Source: Halodurantibacterium flavum (GTDB taxonomy: Bacteria > Pseudomonadota > Alphaproteobacteria > Rhodobacterales > Rhodobacteraceae). Taken from it: a DNA stretch of 64,000 bases. Under the pieces are notes generated by a model. The model searched no databases and was not told the DNA's origin. It worked only from the letters and a program-made list of their open reading frames with translations. This document shows positions 53,515 to 61,995 of this stretch, in pieces; the first letter of the stretch is position 1; each line of letters starts with the position of its first letter. The DNA lies in contig NZ_JBHUGH010000012.1 of assembly GCF_042681825.1 (NCBI RefSeq), positions 1 to 64,000 on the forward strand, given 5' to 3'. A program made the position numbers and the translations under genes.

Positions 53515-54533
53515 ACCCAGCTTCCCTTGGACATCAGGCCCAGGATTTCCAGCTGCCGCCAGCCCGTGTATCGCTCTGACGCCTCGCACCAGAAAACCGC
53601 GCCGGCGTGCAGCCCCTCATGATAGGCGCGGTATTCGTGACTGCCGGCGTAGTGTTGGCGGCGCTCCAGCTCTTCCACGGATTTTTCGGGGAAGGTGCTG
53701 ATGAACTTGGCGTGGAGCAGACAGCCCGAGGCAAGTTCCCCGCCCTCGCGGTCATAGGTGCGGTTCAGGCCCCGGGGCAAAAGCATGTGGGTCGAACTGA
53801 CATAGGCATAGCGCCGGTCCCATTTCACCAGCGGGATCTTGTTCAGCGCGGGCGCCCGTTCCGGCGCATCCCGGAAGAAGAGACGCGCCCTCGGCCCCCC
53901 CTGAATCCAGAGGTGGCCGAATTCGGTATTGCGCGTGAAGGTGTAGTTGCCGCTGTCGAACCATGACGTGATTTCCAGCGGGTCCTGCCCTTCGCGGTAG
54001 GGGATGCTGTTCAAACCGCCCCGGGGATAGAGATCCAGAAGCATCGCACTGAACGACCGCACTGATGACGCATCGAGCCAGTCGGTAAGTGCCTGAATGG
54101 GGCGCGTGTCGCAGAAGGGATAGATGAAGAACTCGTCGGCATCGACCACCAGCGTCCAATGCCCGTCCCCATAGGTCCGCAACAGCCAGCCCAGCCAGTC
54201 CACCCCGAAACGGGACCGCTTGTAGCTGGCCGAGGTCGTCCAGATCGACACATCCGGCTGATCGGCGAGATATTCCCGCGTGCCGTCATCCGACGCGTTT
54301 TCGACGAAGAGAAAATGGTTGATGCCCATTCCCCTGTAATATTCCAGGAAATACGGCAGGCGAATACGTTCGTTCCGCAAGGTGCAGAACAGCAGCACGT
54401 CATTCCTCCGGATGGACTTTGTCCTGTCGGCGACGGCAGACAGTTCACGCCTTTTTCGAAAGGCCCGCAGAAGGAACTGCTTGCGCTTCAGCCTGAGACC
54501 GTATCGTCCGACGAGGCCCAACGTCATCCTCAC
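53511..54533 (-). CDS. Glycosyltransferase family 2/GT92-like protein
   Basis: A 340-residue GT-A fold enzyme of the type often annotated glycosyltransferase family 2 (Glyco_tranf_2_4). It has LLFCTLRNERIRLPYFLEYY, NHFLFVENASDDGT and the catalytic-type DxD motif VVDADEFFIYPF. The start is GTG at 54533, with ATG at 54527 as an alternative. It lies 35 bases after the GT4 gene and overlaps the GT14 gene, so it belongs to the same run: galU, GT4, this gene, GT14, sulfotransferase. Confidence 0.82.
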   Translation of the reverse strand: MRMTLGLVGRYGLRLKRKQFLLRAFRKRRELSAVADRTKSIRRNDVLLFCTLRNERIRLPYFLEYYRGMGINHFLFVENASDDGTREYLADQPDVSIWTTSASYKRSRFGVDWLGWLLRTYGDGHWTLVVDADEFFIYPFCDTRPIQALTDWLDASSVRSFSAMLLDLYPRGGLNSIPYREGQDPLEITSWFDSGNYTFTRNTEFGHLWIQGGPRARLFFRDAPERAPALNKIPLVKWDRRYAYVSSTHMLLPRGLNRTYDREGGELASGCLLHAKFISTFPEKSVEELERRQHYAGSHEYRAYHEGLHAGAVFWCEASERYTGWRQLEILGLMSKGSWV

Positions 54534-54568
54534 TGTCGCGCTTCAAAAACACCTGCCACAAACCCGGA

Positions 54569-55819
54569 TCAGACCCGAGGCAGGACCAGATCGAAATGTC
54601 TGGCCCAACCCGCCGTGACAAGCGGCGTCTGACGCCGGGGTTGCGCCGCTTGCGCAAGCTCCAATATCTTTGCCCTCCAGACATACTGGTCACCCGGGTC
54701 GAGGTAAACCGGATAATCCCCCGCGAACTCCCGGTAGATCGGCAGGTCGCAGCAAACCGCCGGCAGGCCGATCGACGCGGCCTCGAGCACCGGAAGACCA
54801 AAGCCTTCGACGAAGCTCGGGAAGAGAAGCGCATGCGCCCCCTGCATCAGCGCCATGACCCCCCCGTCGGTCAGGCCTGACAGTTCATGCACATGGCGCC
54901 CCATAAGGGGTGAGGTGTCGAGCCTGCGGAATACCTCTTCGTTCTTCCAGCCTCGTGATCCGACGATCAGCAGACCGGGCATCCGGTCATCGGGTAACGA
55001 TGCTGCCATCCCGTCCCAGATATCCAGCAGAAGGGCGTGGTTCTTGCGGGGCTCGATGGTGCCGACCGTCACGAAGTAAGGGCGCGCCGGCGGCATCCCC
55101 GGCGGAAGGGCGCTGGGGTCGGCACCCGGGGGCGCATGGCCCAGATGCGCGACAAGGGCGGGCGGTATGCGCCCGGCCTGCGCGAAATGCCGTTCCGCAT
55201 CCTGGCGGCTTTGGTCCGAGTTATAGATGACGAAGTCCGACATCGCCGAGACGCGCGTCAGAAAATCCGCGAAATCGCGCGTCGACCGGGGCGTGCTGAA
55301 CTGGGGATAGTCGACCGGGATCGTGTCATGGATCAGGATATTGATCCGGAAACCCGCCTCTCGCAGCGTCCCAAGGAACAGATCGGTCAGGTTGCCATGG
55401 CTGACATTGATGTAGCTGCCACCCTGCGGGGCATGTCGGCGCAACATGCGTGCCAGACCCGAGGGACGACAGCGGGCCATCGCAATGCGGCGCGCGAAGG
55501 AATTCGCCTCTCGCTGGATCTGGTTCTGCTTGCGCATGAAACGCGAAAGGAAATCGGCCTGTCCGGGGCTTTTGCCAGACAGAACCATCTCGCGCAGCCT
55601 TGCCGCCCCGGCCCGATCCAGCAGCACATAAAGCGGTGAGGCGCGCAACAGCGCCAGAAAAGGTCCGGGCTGCGCGAGAAGAGCGTCGATATACGCAAGC
55701 TCTACCCGGTCGATCCCCGTCAGGGGATGGCGCGCCGTCCGTGACAGAAGGCGCGACAGGTCCAGAAGCCGCAAAGGCGGGGCCGCATTGCGCGCCCCGC
55801 CCGTTTCCCGATCCGTCAT
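54569..55819 (-). CDS. Glycosyltransferase family 4 (GT-B) protein
   Basis: A 416-residue GT4-type retaining glycosyltransferase. The N-terminal domain has the DRVELAYIDALL and HDTIPVDYPQF segments of mannosyl-/glucosyl-transferase-like proteins. The C-terminal donor-binding domain has VGTIEPRKNHALLLDIWD, LIVGSRGWKNEEVF and the E-x7-E motif in FPSFVEGFGLPVLEAASIGLP. It starts nine bases after the galU stop codon, which supports co-transcription with UDP-glucose synthesis. Confidence 0.87.
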   Translation of the reverse strand: MTDRETGGARNAAPPLRLLDLSRLLSRTARHPLTGIDRVELAYIDALLAQPGPFLALLRASPLYVLLDRAGAARLREMVLSGKSPGQADFLSRFMRKQNQIQREANSFARRIAMARCRPSGLARMLRRHAPQGGSYINVSHGNLTDLFLGTLREAGFRINILIHDTIPVDYPQFSTPRSTRDFADFLTRVSAMSDFVIYNSDQSRQDAERHFAQAGRIPPALVAHLGHAPPGADPSALPPGMPPARPYFVTVGTIEPRKNHALLLDIWDGMAASLPDDRMPGLLIVGSRGWKNEEVFRRLDTSPLMGRHVHELSGLTDGGVMALMQGAHALLFPSFVEGFGLPVLEAASIGLPAVCCDLPIYREFAGDYPVYLDPGDQYVWRAKILELAQAAQPRRQTPLVTAGWARHFDLVLPRV

Positions 55820-55828
55820 TGGGACGAC

Positions 55829-56722
55829 TTATTCCGCCGCGCTTTGCACGCTGGTCATCTCGCGGAGGAATTCCGACAGTTCATCCCGCAATTCGTCGCG
55901 GGCAAGGCCAAAGGCCACCGTCGCCTGAAGGAAGCCAGCCTTGGACCCGCAATCGAACCGCTGCCCGCGGAAGCGGAAGCCATAGACGTTGTCGGTCTGG
56001 CTGATCTCGCGCGCGATGGCATCGGTCAGCTGAATCTCGCCGCCGGCACCGGCCTTGATCTCATTCAGGTTGTTCAGGACCGAGGGGCTGAGGATGTAGC
56101 GCCCGATCACCGCAAGGTTCGAGGGCGCCTCGCCGGCCTTGGGTTTTTCGACCATCCCGCGCACCGAGACGAGGGAGCCCATATCCTCCTTCACGTCGAG
56201 AACACCATAGGCCGAGGCCTTTTCAGCGGGCACTTCCATCGCGGCGACCATGTTGCCGCCGGTTTCGGCATAGGCCTCGACCATCTGCTGCAGGCAGGGC
56301 TTTTCGGCTGCGATCACGTCATCGGGCAGGATCACGGCAAAGGGCTCATCGCCGATCAGGCGGCGCGCGCACCAGACGGCATGGCCAAGACCCAGGGCCT
56401 TGTGCTGGCGCACATAGGCGATGGCGCCGCTTTCCATGTAGGTCGATTGCAGAACTTCCAGCAGCTGGTTCTTGCCGGCGTTGCGCAGCGAAGTCTCCAG
56501 CTCGGGCGCATTGTCGAAATAATCCTCGAGCGCGCCCTTGCCGCGCGAGGTGACAAAGATGAACTCGGTAATGCCGGCCGCTCGCGCCTCGTCGATGGCG
56601 TATTGGATGAGCGGGCGATCCACCAGGGTCATGATCTCCTTGGGAATCGATTTGGTCGCCGGAAGAAACCTTGTGCCAAGTCCAGCGACGGGAAATACCG
56701 CCTTGGTCACCTTACTTTTCAT
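55829..56722 (-). CDS. galU: UTP-glucose-1-phosphate uridylyltransferase
   Basis: Makes UDP-glucose for LPS, exopolysaccharide and other glycans. The 297-residue protein opens with KAVFPVAGLGTRFLPATKSI (nucleotide-binding motif GLGTRFLP) and continues with PKEMLPxxDKP-like PKEIMTLVDRPLIQYAI, LGLGHAVWCAR, and VEKPKAGEAPS. The ATG at 56722 begins the conserved sequence; the long upstream extension is not conserved. A candidate EcfG-type promoter lies 64 bases upstream, and four glycan genes follow in the same direction. Confidence 0.95.
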   Translation of the reverse strand: MKSKVTKAVFPVAGLGTRFLPATKSIPKEIMTLVDRPLIQYAIDEARAAGITEFIFVTSRGKGALEDYFDNAPELETSLRNAGKNQLLEVLQSTYMESGAIAYVRQHKALGLGHAVWCARRLIGDEPFAVILPDDVIAAEKPCLQQMVEAYAETGGNMVAAMEVPAEKASAYGVLDVKEDMGSLVSVRGMVEKPKAGEAPSNLAVIGRYILSPSVLNNLNEIKAGAGGEIQLTDAIAREISQTDNVYGFRFRGQRFDCGSKAGFLQATVAFGLARDELRDELSEFLREMTSVQSAAE

Positions 56723-56785
56723 AACAACTCCGTATGTATGCCAGCCGCACGATGCACCCGCGCGGCGCTTTTCTGGCGGATGCAA

Positions 56786-56810
56786 AACGCCCGAGTCACC
56801 GGGAAGTTCC
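56786..56810 (-). promoter_or_regulatory. Candidate EcfG-type promoter before galU
   Basis: On the minus strand GGAAC (56810-56806) is followed after 16 bases by CGTT (56789-56786). This fits GGAAC-N16/17-CGTT. Transcription would start near 56779, about 57 bases before the galU ATG. Confidence 0.5.
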
Positions 56811-56917
56811 GAAACCAACCATACAACAATTCGTAAAACAATTGCGTTAGCTTTTAATAAAAGTGGAGATTCCTGAGCAGACAGACGCACTTGCCCCTTT
56901 TTCAGGCAGCTTTCCGC

Positions 56918-58153
56918 TCAAGCAGGGAAGAAGCTGCGCAGATGCGCCAAACGGTATCTCTCGGCACGGATGCGGTCGGCGACTCGCCACAGGCGGATCG
57001 GGGGCTGGTTGCGATCGGACGGCGAGATCAGGCCCCCCGACTGTTCCCATATCCCGTCCCGGCGCAGGCGCATCCGGTGAAGGCGCGGCGAGAGCGACAG
57101 GACCAGAAGCGTCACAAGCGCCCCCCCTGCCCGCAGTGTCCGCGCCCGGTCTTCGAGCCGATGCCGGTGCCGGGCGAGCCCTGCCACGAAATGATGCGGC
57201 CGCGGGCCCGTTCCGCCAAGCGCCGCAAAATCCCGTGCGGCAGGTGCCAAGGGCGGCGTCGGTTCAAGCGCACGCCCGGCCGCCGCGGTCATCCCCGCCT
57301 CAAGCGTATGCATCAGGCGGCGAACATCGCGGGGTTCCAGCCACCCCGCGACCATGAGCCGAAGGAGACGCCGCCGCTGTTCCTTCCTCAGCCGTTCGAT
57401 CGCCCGCGCATGATCCCGCGCACCCGCATGTTTGCGCAGAAAGATCACCGAACTTGCGCCCACGTCAAAAAGGCTGCGTGGGACGCGCCCCGGCCCGCGA
57501 CGGTCCCCGGGGGCGGAGCCGTGAATGACCTCGGCATCGGTCACGATGGCGGTCATGCGGCCCAGCGCGGCCAGCCGCATGTTCACGTCCGTTTCATCGA
57601 GGTAAAAGGCAAACGCCGGGTCGAAGCCGCCCATCGCCAGCAGGTCGCCGCGGCGAAAGGCGCAGTTCGTTCCTTCTGTCTTGATCGCCCGCCCCGGCGC
57701 GCCGCGATGAACCGAGATGCCCTGGGGCACGGAAAGCGCGGCGCCCGCGCCGGTCGCGTCGACCGTCTGCGCCTGCCATTGATAGGAAATGCCATTGCGC
57801 CCGCGCACAAACCCGCCCGCCGCCGCGACATCAGGGTCCGCGAATGGCCTGACAAGCCGCGACAGCCAGGATGGCTCTGCCACCGCGTCATCGTCGATAT
57901 AGGCGATGATCCGGCCCGCCGCAGCGCCAATGCCGATATTCCGCGCGAGCGAGATATTGGCGATGTCGCAGGGCAGCAGAAGCCGCCCCTCCTTCGGCAG
58001 AACCTGCGCGGCGACATCAAGCCCTGCGGCATCGGCCACCACCAGAACCTCAAAGCCTGAGTGATCCTGCTGAAGCAAAGAGATCAGGCAAAGCCGCAGA
58101 TGGTCTGGACGCCCACGACTGACCACGATCACCGACACGGTGTCGGAGGTCAT
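56918..58153 (-). CDS. Glycosyltransferase family 2 protein
   Basis: A 411-residue GT2 enzyme. The GT-A core is clear: VSVIVVSRGRPDHLRLCLIS, ISLARNIGIGAAAGRIIAYI, catalytic DxD in IDDDAVAEPSW, and FYLDETDVNMRL. The C-terminal 150 residues are Arg-rich and not recognised. The ATG at 58153 overlaps the kdsB stop codon by four bases, making cysQ, kdsB and this gene one run. It probably extends a polysaccharide chain; the sugar is unknown. Confidence 0.87.
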   Translation of the reverse strand: MTSDTVSVIVVSRGRPDHLRLCLISLLQQDHSGFEVLVVADAAGLDVAAQVLPKEGRLLLPCDIANISLARNIGIGAAAGRIIAYIDDDAVAEPSWLSRLVRPFADPDVAAAGGFVRGRNGISYQWQAQTVDATGAGAALSVPQGISVHRGAPGRAIKTEGTNCAFRRGDLLAMGGFDPAFAFYLDETDVNMRLAALGRMTAIVTDAEVIHGSAPGDRRGPGRVPRSLFDVGASSVIFLRKHAGARDHARAIERLRKEQRRRLLRLMVAGWLEPRDVRRLMHTLEAGMTAAAGRALEPTPPLAPAARDFAALGGTGPRPHHFVAGLARHRHRLEDRARTLRAGGALVTLLVLSLSPRLHRMRLRRDGIWEQSGGLISPSDRNQPPIRLWRVADRIRAERYRLAHLRSFFPA

Positions 58154-58950
58154 TCCATTCCCATTTCGGCCATCATCGCCTCGATGCGCGGCACGTCCTC
58201 GGGGTTGTTCAACTCCCAGAACTGCCGCCCCTCCGCCCTGACCTCCACGCATTTCACGTGACGACCGTTTTCGAGGAAGCGCAACTGTTCCAGCCCCTCA
58301 AGCCGCTCCAACGGGCCGACGGGCCAGCCGGGATAGGCCGCCAGCGCATCCGGACGGTAAGCGTAGACGCCCACATGGTGAAAGACCGGTGTTTCCGCAT
58401 CGGGCGCATAGTCGCGCCCGGTATAGGGGATGACCTCTTTGGAGAAATAGAGCGCCTGCCCGGAGGCCCCGAAAACCGCCGTTGTCCCGCCGACGCGCCC
58501 CGCGCGCCGGTCCTCGACCAGCCCCTGCAACGCCCGGCCATCACAGCGCAGAACCGGCGTCGCGATTTCCGCCGCGGGATCGGCCTGCAAGGCGCTGACC
58601 AACGCCTCGATGAACCAGGGGGGTGTGAGCGGCGCGTCGCCCTGCAGGTTGACCACGATATCCTGCGTGCCGCGCAGATGCCTGTAGGCCTCGGCGCAGC
58701 GCTCGGTCCCGTTGGCGCATTCCGCCGAGGTCATCACGACTTCGGCACCGAAAGCGGCGCAGGCCTCACGGATACGATCGTCATCGGTCGCCACCACGAC
58801 TTTGTCGACGCCCCGGACGGCGATCGCCGCCCTCCAGGAACGCTCGATCAGGCTGCGCGACAGGCCACCCGCGCCCCGCAACGCGGCAAGAGGTTTGCCG
58901 GGATAGCGGCTCGAGGCGAAACGCGCCGGAATGACGACAAGAACGGACAT
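58150..58950 (-). CDS. kdsB: 3-deoxy-manno-octulosonate cytidylyltransferase
   Basis: Activates Kdo to CMP-Kdo. The 266-residue protein has the nucleotide-binding IPARFASSRYPGKPLA (7-22), VVATDDDRI, NGTERCAEAY, VVNLQGDAPLTPPW, and FHHVGVYAYRPDAL as in KdsB. Length is slightly above the E. coli enzyme (248). The location beside glycan genes rather than the kdsA/kdsD set may mean it serves capsule-type Kdo, as with KpsU, or simply LPS core Kdo. It shares one base with the cysQ stop (TGATG). Confidence 0.93.
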   Translation of the reverse strand: MSVLVVIPARFASSRYPGKPLAALRGAGGLSRSLIERSWRAAIAVRGVDKVVVATDDDRIREACAAFGAEVVMTSAECANGTERCAEAYRHLRGTQDIVVNLQGDAPLTPPWFIEALVSALQADPAAEIATPVLRCDGRALQGLVEDRRAGRVGGTTAVFGASGQALYFSKEVIPYTGRDYAPDAETPVFHHVGVYAYRPDALAAYPGWPVGPLERLEGLEQLRFLENGRHVKCVEVRAEGRQFWELNNPEDVPRIEAMMAEMGME

Positions 58951-59744
58951 CAGGGGGCCTGCAGCTCCACCCCGGGCGCGTAGGCGATGAAGAAGGGGTT
59001 GTCATAGCCGGGCTTGCCATAGGTGAGCGGGCTGTGGTCCTCAAAACGTACGACCTTACCCCCGGCACCCAGCAGAACCGCGTGGCCGGCGGCCGTATCC
59101 CATTCCATCGTGCGGCCAAGACGGGGGTAAAGATCCGCCTCCCCGGTCGCGACCAGACAGAACTTGAGCGACGATCCGGCGCTGGTCATGTCGCGCACAG
59201 CGTATTTTGCGATATAGGCATCCGTGGCCGCGTCGCGGTGGGACTTGGAGGCCACGACCATCAATGCCGTGTTATCGGGGTTCGTGACCGAGATGGGCCG
59301 CAATTCGCCCGCAGTCGGGCCGAAGGGGCCGGTTTCCTCGACCGACGATCCGTCTGCCGTGGTATAAAAGAGGCGGTTCTTGGCCGGCGCATAAACCACG
59401 CCAAGCTGCGGTACGCCATTTTCGACATAGGCGATGTTGACGGTGAAATCGCCACGTCGCTGCACGAATTCCTTGGTGCCGTCCAGCGGGTCGACGATGA
59501 TGAAGCGATCCGCCCCCTGGCTGTGGGTAGAGGCCTGTTCCTCGGTGATCACGAGGATATCGGGGAATGCCTGCGCAAGGCCCTCGGCGATGATTGCATC
59601 CGCTGCCTCATCCGCAGCCGTCACGGGGCTGTCGTCGGACTTGGCGCGCACGTCGAAATCCGGCGCCTCATAGATTTCCATGATCTTCTCGCCTGCCTCG
59701 AGGGCAAGCGCACGAAAGCAGTCCACAAGATGTTGGCGGTTCAC
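58950..59744 (-). CDS. cysQ: 3'(2'),5'-bisphosphate nucleotidase CysQ
   Basis: Hydrolyses PAP to AMP and phosphate, relieving product inhibition of sulfotransfer and sulfate assimilation. The 264-residue inositol-monophosphatase-fold protein has the metal-binding motifs ITEEQAS, IVDPLDGTKEFVQRRGDFTV and MEWDTAAGHAVLLGAGG. The GTG start at 59744 has GGGAGAGG upstream. It heads the cysQ-kdsB-GT2 run and lies in the same locus as the PAPS-type sulfotransferase, which supports a sulfated glycan. Confidence 0.94.
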   Translation of the reverse strand: MNRQHLVDCFRALALEAGEKIMEIYEAPDFDVRAKSDDSPVTAADEAADAIIAEGLAQAFPDILVITEEQASTHSQGADRFIIVDPLDGTKEFVQRRGDFTVNIAYVENGVPQLGVVYAPAKNRLFYTTADGSSVEETGPFGPTAGELRPISVTNPDNTALMVVASKSHRDAATDAYIAKYAVRDMTSAGSSLKFCLVATGEADLYPRLGRTMEWDTAAGHAVLLGAGGKVVRFEDHSPLTYGKPGYDNPFFIAYAPGVELQAP

Positions 59745-59883
59745 TCTGCCTCTCCCGGTTGTGTTCGCCTTGTCGGGCGCACATCGTGTTTCCCCCCTTC
59801 GCAAGTATTGCCAGCCGCGTTAGGATGGCAAGTGATGGATATGCAACAGCGTTGCGTTGCGGACTTGGCGCAGGATGATCGGA

Positions 59884-60705
59884 ATGTTTGAAAACAGGCG
59901 CAACCGGACCAAGGTCGGCATCGCACTGTCGGTGCTTGAACTGATCTTTTATGCGACGGTCCGGGACATCCGCAAAGCCCACGGAAATGCGATCATCGGC
60001 CTGCTCAAGAGCATAATCCAGAACCTGATACTGGTTGTGGTGTTCTACTTCATGTTCTCGGTTCTGGGCCTTCGCGGGTCCGCCGTCCGAGGTGATTTCA
60101 TTCTCTACCTTCTGTCGGGGATCTTTCTTTTTCTGACACACAATCAGGCCGTGGGCGCGATCCTGTCCGCCGAGGGGCCGACATCGCCGATGATGAAACA
60201 TGCACCAATGAACACGATCGTGTCGATCACCTCCTCGGCGCTGGCTACGCTTTATATCCAGGTCCTTTCGCTGGGTGTCATTTTGCTGATGTACGACGTG
60301 CTGGTCAGCCCGCTCGAGATTTACATGCCGGTTGCCGCCTTCGGCATGTTTGTCATGGCGTGGATGTCGGGATGTGCCATCGGACTGATCTTTCTGGCGC
60401 TACGGCCCTGGATGCCCACGGTTGTCGGCATTGTCTCAACCCTCTATCGGCGGGCAAACATGATCACCTCGGGCAAGATGTTCCTTGCCAACAACCTGCC
60501 GGGCCATCTGATCGCGATATTTGCATGGAACCCCTTGTTCCACACGATCGATCAGGCGAGGGGCTTCACCTTCATCAACTACAACCCTCATTATTCCTCG
60601 GCCATGTACCCGGTCTATTTCACGCTGGCCTGTGTCGTGCTTGGCTTGATGGGCGAATTCTTCACGCGGCAGCGTGTTTCTGCGAGTTGGTCTGCCGGCC
60701 GCTGA
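59884..60705 (+). CDS. ABC-2 type permease of the polysaccharide exporter (KpsM-like) family
   Basis: A 273-residue membrane protein with about six hydrophobic segments: NLILVVVFYFMFSVLGL, FILYLLSGIFLFL, ALATLYIQVLSLGVILLMY, MPVAAFGMFVMAWMSGCAIG, LIAIFAWNPLFHTID-type loop, and VYFTLACVVLGLMGEF. The gene fits KpsM/RfbA-type ABC permeases that export capsule or O-antigen. The ATG at 59884 has AGGA eight bases upstream; 59875 is an alternative. The ATP-binding partner (KpsT-like) is not in the window. It is divergent from cysQ with 139 bases between starts. Confidence 0.78.
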   Translation: MFENRRNRTKVGIALSVLELIFYATVRDIRKAHGNAIIGLLKSIIQNLILVVVFYFMFSVLGLRGSAVRGDFILYLLSGIFLFLTHNQAVGAILSAEGPTSPMMKHAPMNTIVSITSSALATLYIQVLSLGVILLMYDVLVSPLEIYMPVAAFGMFVMAWMSGCAIGLIFLALRPWMPTVVGIVSTLYRRANMITSGKMFLANNLPGHLIAIFAWNPLFHTIDQARGFTFINYNPHYSSAMYPVYFTLACVVLGLMGEFFTRQRVSASWSAGR

Positions 60706-60746
60706 ACCGCGTAGCGCAAGATGGATCAGACCGCGTAGCGCAGGAT
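60706..60746. repeat. 24-bp tandem duplication at the 3' end of the baeRF gene
   Basis: ACCGCGTAGCGCAAGAT (60706-60722) and ACCGCGTAGCGCAGGAT (60730-60746) match at 16 of 17 bases, 24 bases apart. The second copy encodes the last residues of the baeRF protein (ILRYAV, read on the minus strand). The first copy lies beyond its stop codon and would encode the same peptide in frame. Confidence 0.7.
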
Positions 60747-61847
60747 CGCCGCGAGCGAGGCGTTCTGTGGCAGTTCTTCCTTGCGAACGGCCAGCACATG
60801 ACCGCCGGACAGAATCACACGCCCAGCGATTTCACCGACCACGCCATAATTCGCCGCGGTTGATGCTGGTTCGAACGTGACCGCGCCCGTGGCCTCGTCA
60901 ATCTCCCCCGGCACGACCTCATCGATGTCCACCATCAAGGTATCCACAGCACCTTGCGTCGCTGCTCGGGCGGCCTGGGCGATATCGCTGGTTGCCCGCC
61001 CGGCGTTTTCCCGTTCGGCATAGGTTTCATGAAACGCCCGGACCGTTTCACCGTGCAACCTGTCCAGAATGGGCCGCGCCGCATCGGCCAGCTCGGCAGG
61101 AGTTTTTTGCACCGGGCTGATCTCGATCATCTCGGTCGCGAGATGCGGATAAGTGTTCACCGAATGATAGATCGAGCGGAGCGGTTCTGCCGCAGCCAGA
61201 ATCAGGGGCTCGGACCGACCGGCAAGGATCGGGCGCAGGGCCGCATCGACCTGCCGCGCAAAATTCCGCAGGAGGATTTTCTGCCCCTCGCTGCCGTGGA
61301 TACGGCCCGACGCGGATCGGGAGTTTACAGATGCCGTATGGTTCGCATCCGCGGCACTGCGCGGTAGGTTCGCGACCCGCACTTCCTCTGCCGGAAGGTC
61401 GCCCGTGACTTCGATCAGCCGCACCTCGTTTTCGGCCAGAGCCAGCACGAAGGCATGTTGCGGCACGCTCATGGCGCGCAAAAGGGGCTTGATGTGAAAC
61501 CGGTCGGAAACCTGCACAAACTCTGACAGGTTGTTCGGCAGGCGGAAGGTCTGCATCCGTTCGGGCGTCACGAAAATCGCGAGGCTGTTCGCCTGATGCG
61601 ACCAGAAAAGGTCGTCGGCCACAAGATCCTGGACCTGCTCGGCGATCGACAGGACAGCGCGCTTGTCGGTGCCCGCCTGTTCCAGCTGAATCTCGGCTTC
61701 TTTCATGAGATGGCCGAGTTGCAGGCGCGCAGTCTCGATATTCTGGGTCTGGGGCGTGGTCTGAAGGTAGAACGAGACGCTTGCCTCATGTCGGGCGCTC
61801 ACCAGTCGGCGAAGTTCGGGCTGGGTCGGGATATCGACGTAGAGCAT
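60726..61847 (-). CDS. baeRF family (bacterial archaeo-eukaryotic release factor-like) protein
   Basis: A 373-residue protein that resembles the baeRF family 3 group: MLYVDIPTQPELRRLVSARH at the start, SVSFYLQTTPQTQ, and the C-terminal aRF1-domain-like stretch ending GGHVLAVRKEELPQNASLAAIL. The assignment is from memory of the family pattern. Members share a fold with archaeal/eukaryotic peptide-chain release factor 1, and roles in ribosome rescue, translation control or conflict systems have been proposed. The start has AAGGAGAG upstream. It is divergent from dnaK, with a candidate stress promoter of its own. Confidence 0.72.
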   Translation of the reverse strand: MLYVDIPTQPELRRLVSARHEASVSFYLQTTPQTQNIETARLQLGHLMKEAEIQLEQAGTDKRAVLSIAEQVQDLVADDLFWSHQANSLAIFVTPERMQTFRLPNNLSEFVQVSDRFHIKPLLRAMSVPQHAFVLALAENEVRLIEVTGDLPAEEVRVANLPRSAADANHTASVNSRSASGRIHGSEGQKILLRNFARQVDAALRPILAGRSEPLILAAAEPLRSIYHSVNTYPHLATEMIEISPVQKTPAELADAARPILDRLHGETVRAFHETYAERENAGRATSDIAQAARAATQGAVDTLMVDIDEVVPGEIDEATGAVTFEPASTAANYGVVGEIAGRVILSGGHVLAVRKEELPQNASLAAILRYAV

Positions 61848-61906
61848 GGTCTCTCCTTCTCATAACCTGTCGGGCCCATCCGGAAGATGTGCCGTTCCGG
61901 ACAGGG

Positions 61907-61932
61907 AACGCCCGCAGGCCGGGTGGGGTTCC
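61907..61932 (-). promoter_or_regulatory. Candidate EcfG-type promoter before the baeRF gene
   Basis: On the minus strand GGAAC (61932-61928) is followed after 17 bases by CGTT (61910-61907). This matches the GGAAC-N16/17-CGTT pattern. Transcription would start near 61900, about 53 bases before the ATG at 61847. Confidence 0.5.
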
Positions 61933-61995
61933 GGCCCGTCCCCCACCACCCCGCCCCGTTAGGCAGAGTTTGCCGGAAATCACGGCTGCGTGACG

